Shown: in pieces, positions 43,248-53,913 of the stretch
How positions within the stretch are numbered: position 1 is the stretch's first letter
How the letters are laid out: every line of letters starts with the position of its first letter
Assembly (NCBI GenBank): GCA_036674765.1
Contig: JARVKI010000056.1
Span: 62,001-126,000, forward strand
Direction of reading: 5' to 3'
Source of the DNA: Seiridium cupressi
Taxonomy: Eukaryota; Ascomycota; Sordariomycetes; Amphisphaeriales; Sporocadaceae
Length of the DNA stretch: 64,000 nt
Made by a program: the position numbers and the translations under genes
Notes under the pieces: model-generated
The model's input: only the letters and a program-made list of their open reading frames with translations
Databases searched by the model: none
Told to the model about the DNA's origin: nothing

Positions 43248-45052
43248 ATGGAAGACCCTAAGCCACCGATCAGTTCAAGCCAAGATGCAGTCCCAGGACA
43301 TGTACATCCATACGATGCAGACAGCATTGGCAGTAATCTTGGTACCTCCGAGGATGCCAAGGACATGCACCGCCTCGGCAAGAAGCAGGAATTCCGGCGC
43401 AACTTCCAATTCTTCAGCACCCTCGGCTTTGTGAGCATCTATATGGCGACCTGGGAGTTCGTGCTGGTGTCAATGAGCATCGGATTTGCCAACGGCGGTT
43501 TTGCGGGCCTTTTCTGGTGCTTCATCACGACCGTCCTATGCTATGCCACCATTGTCGCCAGTCTAGCTGAGATGGCCAGCATGGCACCCACCGCGGGCGG
43601 ACAGTACCATTGGGTCAGCGAGTTTGCGCCCCCAGGAGCGCAGAAGGTGCTGAGTTATGCGAGCGGATGGATGTCTACTCTGGGCTGGCTGGCGAGCGTC
43701 GCGAGCAGCAATTACGTTGTCGCAGTCCAGATTGAAGCCATGATAGAGGTGCTTCAACCCGACTTTGTGTTCGAGAATTGGCAGCTTACGTTGCTGATGC
43801 TAGCGTTCACGTTGGTGACTATCGTGTTCAATACTTGGGGAGCCCGGGTACTACCTGCTTTGGAGACGGCGAGCTTGTTTGGACACATTGCTGGGTTTTT
43901 CGTGGTCATCATTGCGTTGCTCGTGTTGTGCCCGAAGAACAGTGGCCATGGTAAGCTTTGTCAGCCTCGAAACTTTGAACAGGATTGGCTCACTTGTTAT
44001 ACAGACGTGTTCGCCGATTTTGAAAGCAGCGGCGGTTACAGTATTGGCACGGCTTACTTGATCAGCCAGGTTTCTGTCATGTATTGTAACCTTGGGTCGG
44101 ATTCAGTGGTGCACATCTCCGAAGAAGTTCAAGATGCTTCCCTAATCGTACCTAAATGCATGTAAGTATTTGAACTGTTTGTTGCACGACTGCCCTTACT
44201 AACCCCCTCAGGTGGTGGTCTTACGTAGGTAATGTCATCCTGGGCATTGGTATGCTAATAGTGATGCTGTTTTGCATCGGCCCTTTGGATGGAGTGGTGA
44301 GTTACTCTTTGCTATCAGGACGAAGTCTCTCAAGCTGACATTATGGAAAGGTCGACTCGGACGTACCCTATCTCATTCTCTTCAACAATACCGGTTCTCC
44401 TGCTCTGTCGATAGTTCTCAACGTGATACTATTTCTCCTCATCTTCTCGGGAAATATCACGGCGTTGGCAACTTGCGCAAGAGAGATGTTTGCATTTGCC
44501 AGGGACAAAGGGCTTCCATTCTCTACAGTAGCAAGCAAGATGTAGGTTGTATGCGAGGCAATGTGTATTCCATTTGAACTAACGCATGCCAGGGACCGTA
44601 AATATCATATCCCCACGAACTCGGTCTATATCACGTCCGTTTTTGTTGGTATCCTGGCGTTCGTTCAACTAGGATCTACTGTGGCATTTAACGTCATCGT
44701 CTCGCTTTCCTTGCTTGGCCTTCTCAGCACATACATGATAAGTATCGGTAGTGTGTTATGGATGCGCATTCGCGGACGAGAACTTCCACCAGCGAGATGG
44801 AGTCTGGGTCGTCTAGGTCTGTTCGTCAACGCGTTTGCCTTTCTCTACTGCGGATTCATCATTGTGTTCTCCTGCTTCCCGACAGCCATACCTGTGGATA
44901 CAAGCAGCGCTAATTGGGCTCCTGCGGTCTGGGTCGGTGTCATTGTCATATCCGGAGTCGTTTACGTGATACACGGCCGACATCATTACAGGGCACCTGT
45001 GGAGTTCGTGGAAGGGCGCAAAGCTGCTGGTGTAGGCTTACAGTCATCTTAA
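43248..45052 (+). CDS. APC-superfamily amino acid/GABA/choline-type permease
   Basis: Five exons: 43248-43950, 44005-44161, 44212-44296, 44351-44541 and 44593-45052 (1596 nt, 531 residues). All introns are 50-54 nt with GT...AG and the frame is continuous. The ATG at 43248 (MEDPKPPISSSQ) is the first in frame. After a 65-residue hydrophilic N-terminus come about 12 helices with the ACT-family signatures: MASMAPTAGGQYHWVSEFAP after helix 2, AREMFAFARDKGLPFS in the loop after helix 8, and HIPTNSVYITS. The family (Uga4, Hnm1, Bio5) imports GABA, choline or polyamines. Adjacent to the cluster, it could supply a precursor or be unrelated. Confidence 0.93.
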
Positions 45053-45334
45053 CACTGCGCCGCGTTTGGCTACAGGTGAATATGGCCCATTATGTCAACA
45101 TTTACGTTATAGCAGCAAGACCAGAACACCATGGATTCGATCTACGGACTTTTGAAAATTCCCTAAAACGCCAGAAAAAGAGAATGAAAAAAGAAAAATC
45201 TTGAACGCCAAAAGAAAATCCCTTGAACGCCAGAAGAAATTCGTTTTGGTGCCCGCTATATCCCAGAAATCATATATCAAACAAAGAACCAACGCCTCCG
45301 CTATGACCCAAGAAACCCAGCTAAGCATCTGCAT

Positions 45335-45760
45335 CTACTCAAAAGACCAGCTGACAGTAACATTTCCGGCTCCCAGTCCGCCAACGAGCTCGTTAAAGAC
45401 GGCCTGTGTCCCATCGATGTCGTTATATCTGCATCCATCGCATCTGTCTGTAACCTCGGCCTCGACCTCCTTGCCCTCATGCTTAATGCGGATCTTCTTG
45501 TGGCAGACCTCGGCAGTATTGGGGTTTGCACTGTTGCTCAACTCGACAAACTGGAAGCGGTTCAAGGCGACGGTTTTCTGGTCCTTATAGTTGGTCTCTC
45601 CGCAAGCTCCAGGCTTGACACCAAGGCCGCCTTCCTTGTCATACCAGGTCGAGTAACCGTTGAAGACTTGGCTTGGGTTGACATCTCGGGCCTCGTCAAG
45701 CGTGGGCCTGGCAAAAGCGACCGAGGCAAGCGCAGCTGCTAGAAATACTGTTCTAAGCAT
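45335..45760 (-). CDS. Secreted RlpA-like double-psi beta-barrel protein
   Basis: Single exon, 141 residues from ATG 45760; the longer in-frame start at 45838 would bury the signal peptide. Signal peptide MLRTVFLAAALASVAFA, then a short linker and a DPBB fold: FNGYSTWYDKEGGLGVKPGA at the start, ALNRFQFV in the middle, and EVTDRCDGCRYNDIDGTQAV with the conserved Asp and Cys residues, ending VTVSWSFE. Such small expansin/barwin-like secreted proteins are common in ascomycetes; some bind cell-wall polysaccharide, most are uncharacterised. Four cysteines could form two disulfides. Short imperfect repeats (TTGAACGCCA words) occur just downstream (45170-45240). Confidence 0.87.
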   Translation of the reverse strand: MLRTVFLAAALASVAFARPTLDEARDVNPSQVFNGYSTWYDKEGGLGVKPGACGETNYKDQKTVALNRFQFVELSNSANPNTAEVCHKKIRIKHEGKEVEAEVTDRCDGCRYNDIDGTQAVFNELVGGLGAGNVTVSWSFE

Positions 45761-45868
45761 GATGTTTGTTGATAGTAAAATGGATAGGTAGCTGTTATCA
45801 GCGAGGAATGTAGAGTTCTTGAGAGTTGATGAGTTCATGATCCATTCGGCTTGCTGAAATGGTAAACA

Positions 45869-45874
45869 TTTATA
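45869..45874 (-). promoter_or_regulatory. TATA box of the DPBB gene
   Basis: TATAAA on the minus strand, about 110 bases upstream of the ATG at 45760, within an otherwise ordinary leader. Confidence 0.4.
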
Positions 45875-48619
45875 TTTTGCATGTTTGAAGAAGAGTGGCA
45901 GAAATCCCGGAGGATTTTAGCACTGCATCGTTGAGGATCTTGCGAGATTTGAAGGATTCCACCGTTGAGGTCATTAAGGATCAGGAAAGCCCAGGACACA
46001 AAGATCGACGAACACCATACGATCAATAAAGTTGCTGCCTTTCAATCTTGTGGTGATGTCGCATTTTGCATTCTTCATGGACAGACAGCCAAGACATCAA
46101 TTCGCGACGTTCACGACTACCTATCCCCGCAGCCATATTGGTGCATTGCTGTGATATACAGTGAGCCGATACGAAAACCTTGGGTGCAACTCCGGCATGT
46201 ACAGAACTCAGAAAAGAGAGTATGCTGTGGAAATACAGTCCTTGGCAGATTGAAGCTATTTTGAGCAGATGCACGCCTCGGGTCGATCTGCAATCCAGGC
46301 ACTGCTGGGCATATCCACCACAACGCACCTGCAGGATGCTAGCGCTAGACCACTGAAACGAGGCACAGTCATGCACCTGCACGCAACCACCGACTCTGCT
46401 AGATTCGACCAAAGATCGACTTCAAGTGCGAATAGCACTACGAAGAATCAGATCTGATTTTACTTGCATATTCGCTCGCATTGGACTGAGCAACATGGTT
46501 CCTCTACTCAAGATGATTGACCAGATAGGACGATAACTACGGGACGGGCCGTCGAATTAAATAGGTACATGTATACATTGCAAAAATATACCAATGACGT
46601 AGACACGCCTGTGGGGCTGAAGGTGTAAGCATCACACGTCACCGAAATGCTTTCCAAGGAAATCAAATAACAACAAGTTTCATTTTGCAGGTTCTTTCGA
46701 AGATTACGACTTGGGCCATATTCCCGATTCTTTTCGTACAGGCATCTGTGGTGGCCTGTCTGTATCAGCATGCATTGCCAACGGATTCCGTTGTCCCACC
46801 AAGTTCCAGTACCAGCTCACAGTGACAGTCACTTCGTTTGCGACTGGGAGTCTTGGTGGGAGGTTATTGGAACTGATACGTGTCTGAACAATTACATCAT
46901 TACTTACCTAATAATACCGCGCAATAGCGTAACAGCAACGATACCTCAACTAGTCTCATTTATCCTGAGTGGGATCACAGTCTGATCCATAGGCTGTCAG
47001 GCTGTTCAAGAAGCGCGGCCGTAAGCCGCAGGTCTCTAAAGCCAAAAGTCCCCACTAAGACAAGCGAGCCTGGGTGGTCAGCCCAATACTCCGAAACCAG
47101 TGCCGCCAGCGGCTGCACCCAGCTATTCCGATTTGCCGCCTCTCGAGGGGGGGCTGAATGCTGCACCGACATAGGAGGCTTTGAGCATCAGGCTTGCATC
47201 GAAGGACAGTTGATTACCGCAAGCAGAATACTAGTAGCCATGATTGATGCACAGAAGTTGTATTGTTATTATGATAAGAGCCGATACAAAACGATCTGAA
47301 AGTCGACCCAATGTTGTAGACTAATGTCTCACTAAACGGACCAAGATCACTCTGACCACGTGTTCAGATAAAAAGACAAGAGGAAGGAGAAGCACCTGGA
47401 CAAGGGCAAGGGCAACGAGATGAACACAGCAGAGGTTCAAACCCGGAGCCCAAAGGTCAAGAATTCTGACATGATGCCGCCTCAGGCGCTCGTACGAGGA
47501 GTGTATGCGCTTGAAGGGGCCGCAAATGACCAGGAGGAGTTGGAAATGGCCAACGAGGGTCTCGATAATAAGATCGACTTTGACTACTTCAAGCGTAGTC
47601 GAGGCCCTGGCGGCATGGTCGTTGATGTTCACGATGGCGCCACTGGCGCATCGATCAGGAGTGCTGGCGGTCAGTAAACTGAACATCCTGACACCTCTGG
47701 CGATGACATTATGTGAACGATCACCCATCTTTCGGTTTCTGGCCTGTGTCTTGGCAAGGAATACAGCTAGGACTTGGTTGCTGGCGTTTTGGCGCTGTTA
47801 GGAAATAAATTGTTTCTATATGAACTTGGCGACACTTGGAAGATACGTGAAAATAAGGTTTGCTAATTGTCATTCACATTCACTCGTTGTCACGACCGTG
47901 AGAATCGTGTCATTGTGATCAATTCCGATGATTTCTCGTAAGAATGTTGGTTCCCTTGGTCAGTTCTTGACGCCCTTTCCTCACTAAAATCAATATCGCC
48001 CGCCGCCGCTGCAACGCCTACAGATGGGAAATTAACTTGGATTGATACTTTGCTCCAACGAATGATCTGCCATCGAGGCCGTGGCCAGTCATAAATGTCC
48101 GAGCTTCCAAACACCATCACAAAAACCGCTACAAGCCTTTTTACTCCACCCACGGGGAGCACCACACCTCTTTCGTCCTAGGCGATCGGCGACAAAATAG
48201 GGGAATCAGGTACCCATATAGGGAACAACTGTACGTACAGATCAATCACCAGTGCCTCCATTCAGATAAATATTTTGGTTTCCTGACCTGGTGTGTTTCT
48301 TGCCCCGGTTAGCACAGTATGAAAGCGGGTAAAAACCAGAAACATACATCGCAGGCCCCTTGCACTCTCTGAGAGGCCTCTGATCAGCGGTCTGGGTAAT
48401 TACCCAGGTATGTAAATGGAGTCTCGGTGCCCGCAGGCCAACCCAGTACATAAAACAGGATGCCACCCCACTAGCGGTCCTCAATTAACAACCAACAATG
48501 CGCATTGACTACACGCACCCAGTCATTCAGAAAATCAGGGAGAAGGAAGGACACGGCATCAAGAGCTCTCAAGGAAGGATGGACTTCATTCAGCATTCCA
48601 TCTACACAAAGCGCCGCCA
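45875..48619. other. Long intergenic stretch, one doubtful ORF
   Basis: An 85-codon plus frame at 47420-47677 has normal fungal codon choice and an acidic composition (with NEGLDNKIDFDYFKRS), but it is opposed by an equally long minus frame and has no family resemblance, so I do not call it. The rest holds no supported gene. The last 250 bases include a separate ATG frame at 48498 in another frame from the ankyrin-CorA start. Confidence 0.4.
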
Positions 48620-51600
48620 ATGGCTAGACGCAACAAAAGCACCGACCATGGGCGACTTGGGAGCAAAGACAGCCAGGCCACGACGACAACGCAGGCATCG
48701 AGTGCCACGGTGACGCAACGCGACCAGTACCAGCGCGAGTTGACCGCCGCCTGTGCGCGAGGAAACGAGGAACGCGTGCGCCGCTTGCTGACGGCACATG
48801 AGCCATGGACCACCGAGGAAGACAAGGGAACATTGCGCAAAGCATTACAGAAAGCATCGGCGCGGCATCACATCGCCATCATTCGGCTGCTGCTCCACTA
48901 CGGCGCCGAGGTCAATGCCGGCGGCAATGATGAGATCCCGCCACTCTACCGGGCCGCCCAGGCGGGCCAGCGCGCCGTTGTGGAGGAGCTTCTTGCGCAT
49001 CGTCCGGACCTGGAGGCGCGCGAAGCACGCACCTGGCAGACGCCTCTATTTGCCGCCAGCGTGAAAGGCTTTCACGCCATCGTTTCGTTGCTCCTGGCCA
49101 AGGGCGCACGCGTTGATGCCCAGGATCGAGACGGGCGCACCCCTCTGTTAGCCATGGCCATCAACCCCAACTTCAAGTCCAGAGGGACGGTGTCGCTGCT
49201 CGCGGACCACGGCGCAAACCTCGAGGCAAAAGATCGGATCGGTCGAACGCCACTTCTTTGGGCTGCCACCAACCGGAACTACGACCTCGCCAATACACTC
49301 CTGGGGAAGGGCACCAACGTATCGGCTGTCAATAATCGCGGTCGCACTGCTTTGCACCTGACTGTCGACAGCACTGACGGTGGAGGTGGCAGAGGTGGCG
49401 ACGTGCCTAAGAAGCCACGCGAGGAGATGCTGCAACTTCTTCTGCAGCACGGCGCCGACGCCAACGCAGCCAGTGATGGAGGCTGGAGACCCCTACACAA
49501 CGCTGCCCAGAAGGGTCTGACATCTATCGTGCAGGTCCTGCTCAAGGCCGGGGCCGACATTAACGCCACGCTGTCCAACGGCATGACTGCCCTGCATTGG
49601 GCTGCCTTCAACGGCTTCGAGGAGGTGACGCAGCTAATATGGTCCTACTCAGAGGCCGACCTGGGCATCAAGGACACCTTCGGCCGCGCTGCATGGCTCT
49701 GTGCTGCAGAACGCGGCCACGACGACCTGGTCGAGCTTTTGTCTCCTGGCCACAATAGCCATCGCCTGCCAAAGTCAATGCTTGAAGCCACCCAGGCCTT
49801 CAACGCTACTGTCGTCGAGTTCAAGGAGCACGGCGAGAAGCAGCGCATCTCCAAACCCCCAGTGTTCGACTTGCTGTATAGGTGGGACGAGAAGAAGGCT
49901 CGGCCCGCGATTCCACTATGGACAGATGGACCCCCGGGACACGCTGAGAGCGAGTTCAAATGGATACATCTTCCTGCCAACAATGTAAGCTCAATTTATG
50001 CCCGCTCCGTTCCGGGAACCCTCTTCTGACTTGTTTAGCTGGCCTGGGTAGAAACGCTCATGATAAACTGGTTCATTGAATCAGGATGCCGTGACCTCGA
50101 GGGTTTCAAGGCCCTCATGAAATGTCTGGATCAGGAGCATCGCGGCCCATTCCCGCACGCCAATTATATGAGACCCTTCTGCCAGCGCATCTCATCTCAA
50201 CACCCCGGCGATGAAGACGGGGGCGCTCTCCTAGGAGGGGACGACACGATCGGCCCTGGCTGCCCCAGCCCACTACCTTCTAAACTCAAGGGCATCCGCC
50301 GCAGCACTAGCAACTTGTCGCAGTTGACCCTCAATCAGGGAATACCTGGCGGTGACGGCAAGATCGCCATGTTCATGCCATACCTCCACTACGAAACGGA
50401 CGAGAGCCGGCAGAAGATGATGGATGCAATCAATATCGTTTCGTCGGCCAGGCATGCGAGCTCCCGCGACAAAACACCCGACATGCTACTTTTAGAAGCA
50501 TATCTAAACCACAAGCCGTCGCTCCACCCGAGGAGGACGCTCGACCAGTTCTTCTACCGAGGTATCGACACGTCGGCCCGCGACCGCGACCAGGTTGTGT
50601 ACCGCTACTGCGAGGCCCACGGCCATCAGCGCAAAGTTTTCATGGTGGACCAGCTGTGGATTCTCGTTCTGAACAAGGACCTCATCGTCACCTGCTTTCC
50701 CGAGCGCTGGGACTTGCGGGATCGCAAAGACCCGTTAGGGGTGCTGGACGGCATTGTGGGCGAGATGAACGCCAAAACCCGACCGCCCGTTCGAAGTGTC
50801 TACCACATGGCCATTTTAGTTTCTGGCCGTTGCTCCGGTATGTTCTCGCGACACCGAGCCGATGATCAAGACTACCAGTTCCTCGATATGTTCGAGAGTT
50901 CCGTCGGTCGGGTTACCGAAGACCTGACGCACCTGTTCCACCACTTCGAGCGGGCGTCGTCGCACAGCCGCCAGTGGGCCCGCCCATCTCGTCGGTCCAA
51001 GCTGCGCATCAGCAAGAACAACAACAAGAAGAAGACGCCGACGGAGGAGTCTAACTCGTTCGACCGACTGCTCGATATCGGAACCGAGACCTCGCTACTG
51101 ACCGAGGTCCGCGACATCCGCGACGAGCTCAACATCCTGACTATGATCCTGAACTCGCAGCTGTGGACGCTGGGTGACCTGAAGAACTGCCTGATCGAGG
51201 AGCTGAGCCTTAGCGCCGCATCGAGCCGGCTGATGCGCAACCACATCAACAACTCGCACGTCGCCGACATCCGAAAGCGCACTCTCGAGCAGGAGCGCCA
51301 TCTCAAGGTCCACAAGCGCGACATCCAGACCATGGACGAGCAGGCCGAGCGCCTGTACCAGTCGTTGACGGACCTGCTGGACCTGAAGCAGAAGCACAGT
51401 AACGCACTGGAGGCCCGGTTCGCCAGTGAACAAGCCTTGTCTGCTGCGAGGGAGGGCCAGACTGTCATGGTCTTCACCATCGTAACCATTATTTTCTTGC
51501 CCATGTCTTTCATCGCTGCCTATTTCGGCATCGGCATGGACGCTTTCAACGACCTTCGCTACCAGTACGTGGCGACGTGGACTTTTGGCGGCGGCCTGGG

Positions 51601-52072
51601 CATCTCGGCTGTCTTCATCTTCATGGCCTTTACTGTCGTCGACATAACGAAGGCCTTTGGCGGGTTCGCCGCCCTGATGAAGGGTGTCTTCGCGCGAAAT
51701 GACCACGGGGACGAAAAGGACGGCTATGTTGGCGATGACTACCAAGAGGCGGCGGTGGTAACGGAGCGATCAGGCACGCAAACGAGACTGTTGAAGACTC
51801 CCACACCGAGTTCACCCCCTTCGATAATCCACCATCATCAGTCCAGCCCCCTTTCCAAAATCGGGACTAACAACACGATGAGGTCGGACGCTATGGAAAT
51901 GGGGGTCCTTCAATCGACCGAACTAAATCTAGAAAAAATGAAGACGGCTACCAGTATTTTGTCCAAAACGCGATATGCAGTGTCGGTTAATAGCCCGAGG
52001 AGCCGTCGTGGGTATGAGGAGGACTTGGAGTGGGGGAGACGTGATCGGGAAATGAGTACTAATACTTGCTAA
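48620..52072 (+). CDS. Ankyrin-repeat CorA-like Mg2+ transporter fusion
   Basis: Exons 48620-49984 and 50039-52072 (3399 nt, 1132 residues), with a 54-nt intron (GTAAGC...TTTAG). Residues about 35-370 carry nine or so ankyrin repeats (for example AAQKGLTSIVQVLLKAGADI). The rest is the fungal CorA-like region. It includes a conserved block HPRRTLDQFFYRGIDTSARD before a cytosolic domain, a coiled-coil-rich helix around residue 800-920, and two C-terminal helices (TVMVFTIVTIIFLPMSFIAA and the one starting WTFGGGLG). The selectivity motif after helix 1 reads GIGMD rather than GMN. A 120-residue Ser/Thr-rich tail follows. Fusions of this type are common in filamentous ascomycetes; transport by them is inferred from CorA, not shown. 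Confidence 0.92.
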
Positions 52073-52664
52073 GTTGATACGCGCGTGATAATGATATAAT
52101 TTGCTCTTTCGATGGTATCAACTTTTCGTTTGGATTTCCAAATCCTTGAGTTCTAGACACCATGTCGTTCTGTTGGAAAAGATGCCCAGCCACCCATGTG
52201 TACAGGAAGTGAACTTGACTTATCGATAGAGTTCAATAACCAGGTTCACCCGTTGATCGTATGAGTTGATGGGTTCTTAGTAAGACTGAGCTCTTCGAGT
52301 AGCATATCCGCCCATATCATAATACCGTTTGACTGCAATTTGTGATCTTCCCTTTGAGTGACCAAGAGCATTTCGGCGGACAGAGAAAAGCGAGCCGCAA
52401 CAGTTGGGCTTAGTAACTGAAACGACTGCAATTGGGTAAATTATTGCCAGGCAGCTAGGATTACAGTGGATTTAGGTTGAGCACAGGATCCTAACTTGTC
52501 CACACAGCCGGCATGTCCAAGGCGACAAAATTTTGGACGACATCAAGGTCAGGCTAAATCGCTAATGCAACCTGCCTATTAACCCCATAATTTAATTATC
52601 TGATATATGTGTAATTCTCATGACCATACCAGCTGTGGTTGTCGTGCAATCGACTCACTTATTT
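52073..52664. other. Intergenic, no gene seen
   Basis: 3' flank of the ankyrin-CorA gene and AT-rich sequence. No supported frame. Confidence 0.45.
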
Positions 52665-52751
52665 GGCGACTAGATAGGCCATATATAAGGCCAGTCGGCG
52701 ACTAGATACATCTAGTCACCGTCTCTGTTAAAGATTTTTTATCTAGTCGCC
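52665..52751. repeat. Nested inverted repeat (GGCGACTAGATA)
   Basis: The 12-mer GGCGACTAGATA occurs at 52665-52676 and 52697-52708. Its reverse complement occurs at 52740-52751 (perfect) and, with one mismatch, at 52709-52720. The result is an 87-bp stem-in-stem palindrome. It could be a very short MITE-like element or a hairpin; I see no target duplication. Confidence 0.5.
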
Positions 52752-52990
52752 GGATGGCTTCGCTCATTCTGGGGTTATACAAGGTACAATGATTCTAAAA
52801 CCTGGCATTTTGACACTAGAAGACTCGATAAAGGCCGTGGATAACTTACAGTGCCGTTAAATTACCGGTCGTTGTATTTGCTGCTGTCGCATCTACACCG
52901 CAGAGTCAAGCTTCTGAACTTTTTGAGTCTCCACAAGAGATCAATTGCTAGATCAAGAAATACAAATTTTCATGCTACGCATTTCATAAG
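52752..52990. other. Intergenic, no gene seen
   Basis: AT-rich spacer before the decayed ORF. Confidence 0.4.
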
Positions 52991-53273
52991 ATGGTTCAGC
53001 TGTGCAATGCCTTGAAAGAAGCGAGAGTAAGTTCTAGTCGTGAAGAGCTTGTCCTCAACCCACTCGATCCTGATTCCATACTTGTAATAGACTCATAATA
53101 ACAGATCAGGCGATAGTCGAGAATATATAACAGAGCATAGGCATAAGATTAAAAAGCTGCAAGCTATCAAACCAGGAATCCTAAGACTTCCTAATAAGCC
53201 ACTTCTGTGGCAATGCATGGCTGGCAGAACATCAGCCACAAGCATTGCTATTGTTCCAATACTGTCACAATAA
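52991..53273 (+). pseudogene. Decayed fragment of a fungal repeat-family protein
   Basis: Two pieces in different frames read as parts of one protein. The first (52991-53095) contains NALKEARVSSSREELVLNPL followed by DPDSILVIDS. The second (53118-53273) contains REYITEHRHKIKKLQAIKPG and LLWQCMAGRTSATSIAIVPI. The same motif order (LVL..DPDS..VIDS, then a Met-Ala-Gly-rich end) occurs in a family of multi-copy fungal C2H2 or FluG-type proteins, recalled from general knowledge and not verified. Stops lie between the pieces, and no start region was found. Confidence 0.38.
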
Positions 53274-53754
53274 GGGCGCAGCCATTTACATCCATGCGGT
53301 AAGTTAATAGTCTTGGCATAGAACTACATTAAGTACGGTCGTCACTAACCCACTACGATTACCCAACGTCAATGGCATCATTAGAATACTTTGATAAAAT
53401 AAATTTAATCTTAATAAGGGTGGGCGTCAATACAGAAACTACCTTAGTCCTCCCCTAGTAGCGGAAGTCGCTATAACGGAGTGTCCCATTAAACACCGCT
53501 TTCGGCACCAACAAATCTAAGCTTTCTCGCAAGGAGACCATTATTTAGACTCTCCCGGTCAAAACACGGAAAAATTCCTGCTTAACAACACCGTCTATAA
53601 GAAAAGTACCCTCATCGGGAGAGATTCATATACAACAATACCCATAACAGGGGTATTGGTGTTAGTGGTCCCGCTGAAGCGGTGTCCTTCAATCCGCCAC
53701 ATTTCAGGATCGCCTCGGCGTACGAATGGTAGTTAAGGTCTTAGGGCAGTACCA
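53274..53754. other. Intergenic, no gene seen
   Basis: No supported frame; flank of the acidic-protein gene and of its in-frame continuation (see findings). Confidence 0.45.
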
Positions 53755-53913
53755 TTAGAGTTGACCCTCAACACCGCCCATCGCAACGTCTCCTTGGGGC
53801 TGGTACACACCTGAGCCTTTCGCCACAGGTATGCCCATGATTCCAAGATCGTCACCGTCGCCTTCCCCGCCAATACAAGCCTCACCACCATCATCTGGGA
53901 TGGGCTGGCCGCC

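Noticed and set aside
47420..47677. 85-codon plus frame with good codon usage
   Set aside because: An equally long opposing frame exists, and no promoter, intron or family evidence supports either.
50872..51745. Two long minus frames (213 and 216 codons) opposite the CorA part
   Set aside because: Antisense shadows; the plus frame has CorA helices and conserved blocks.
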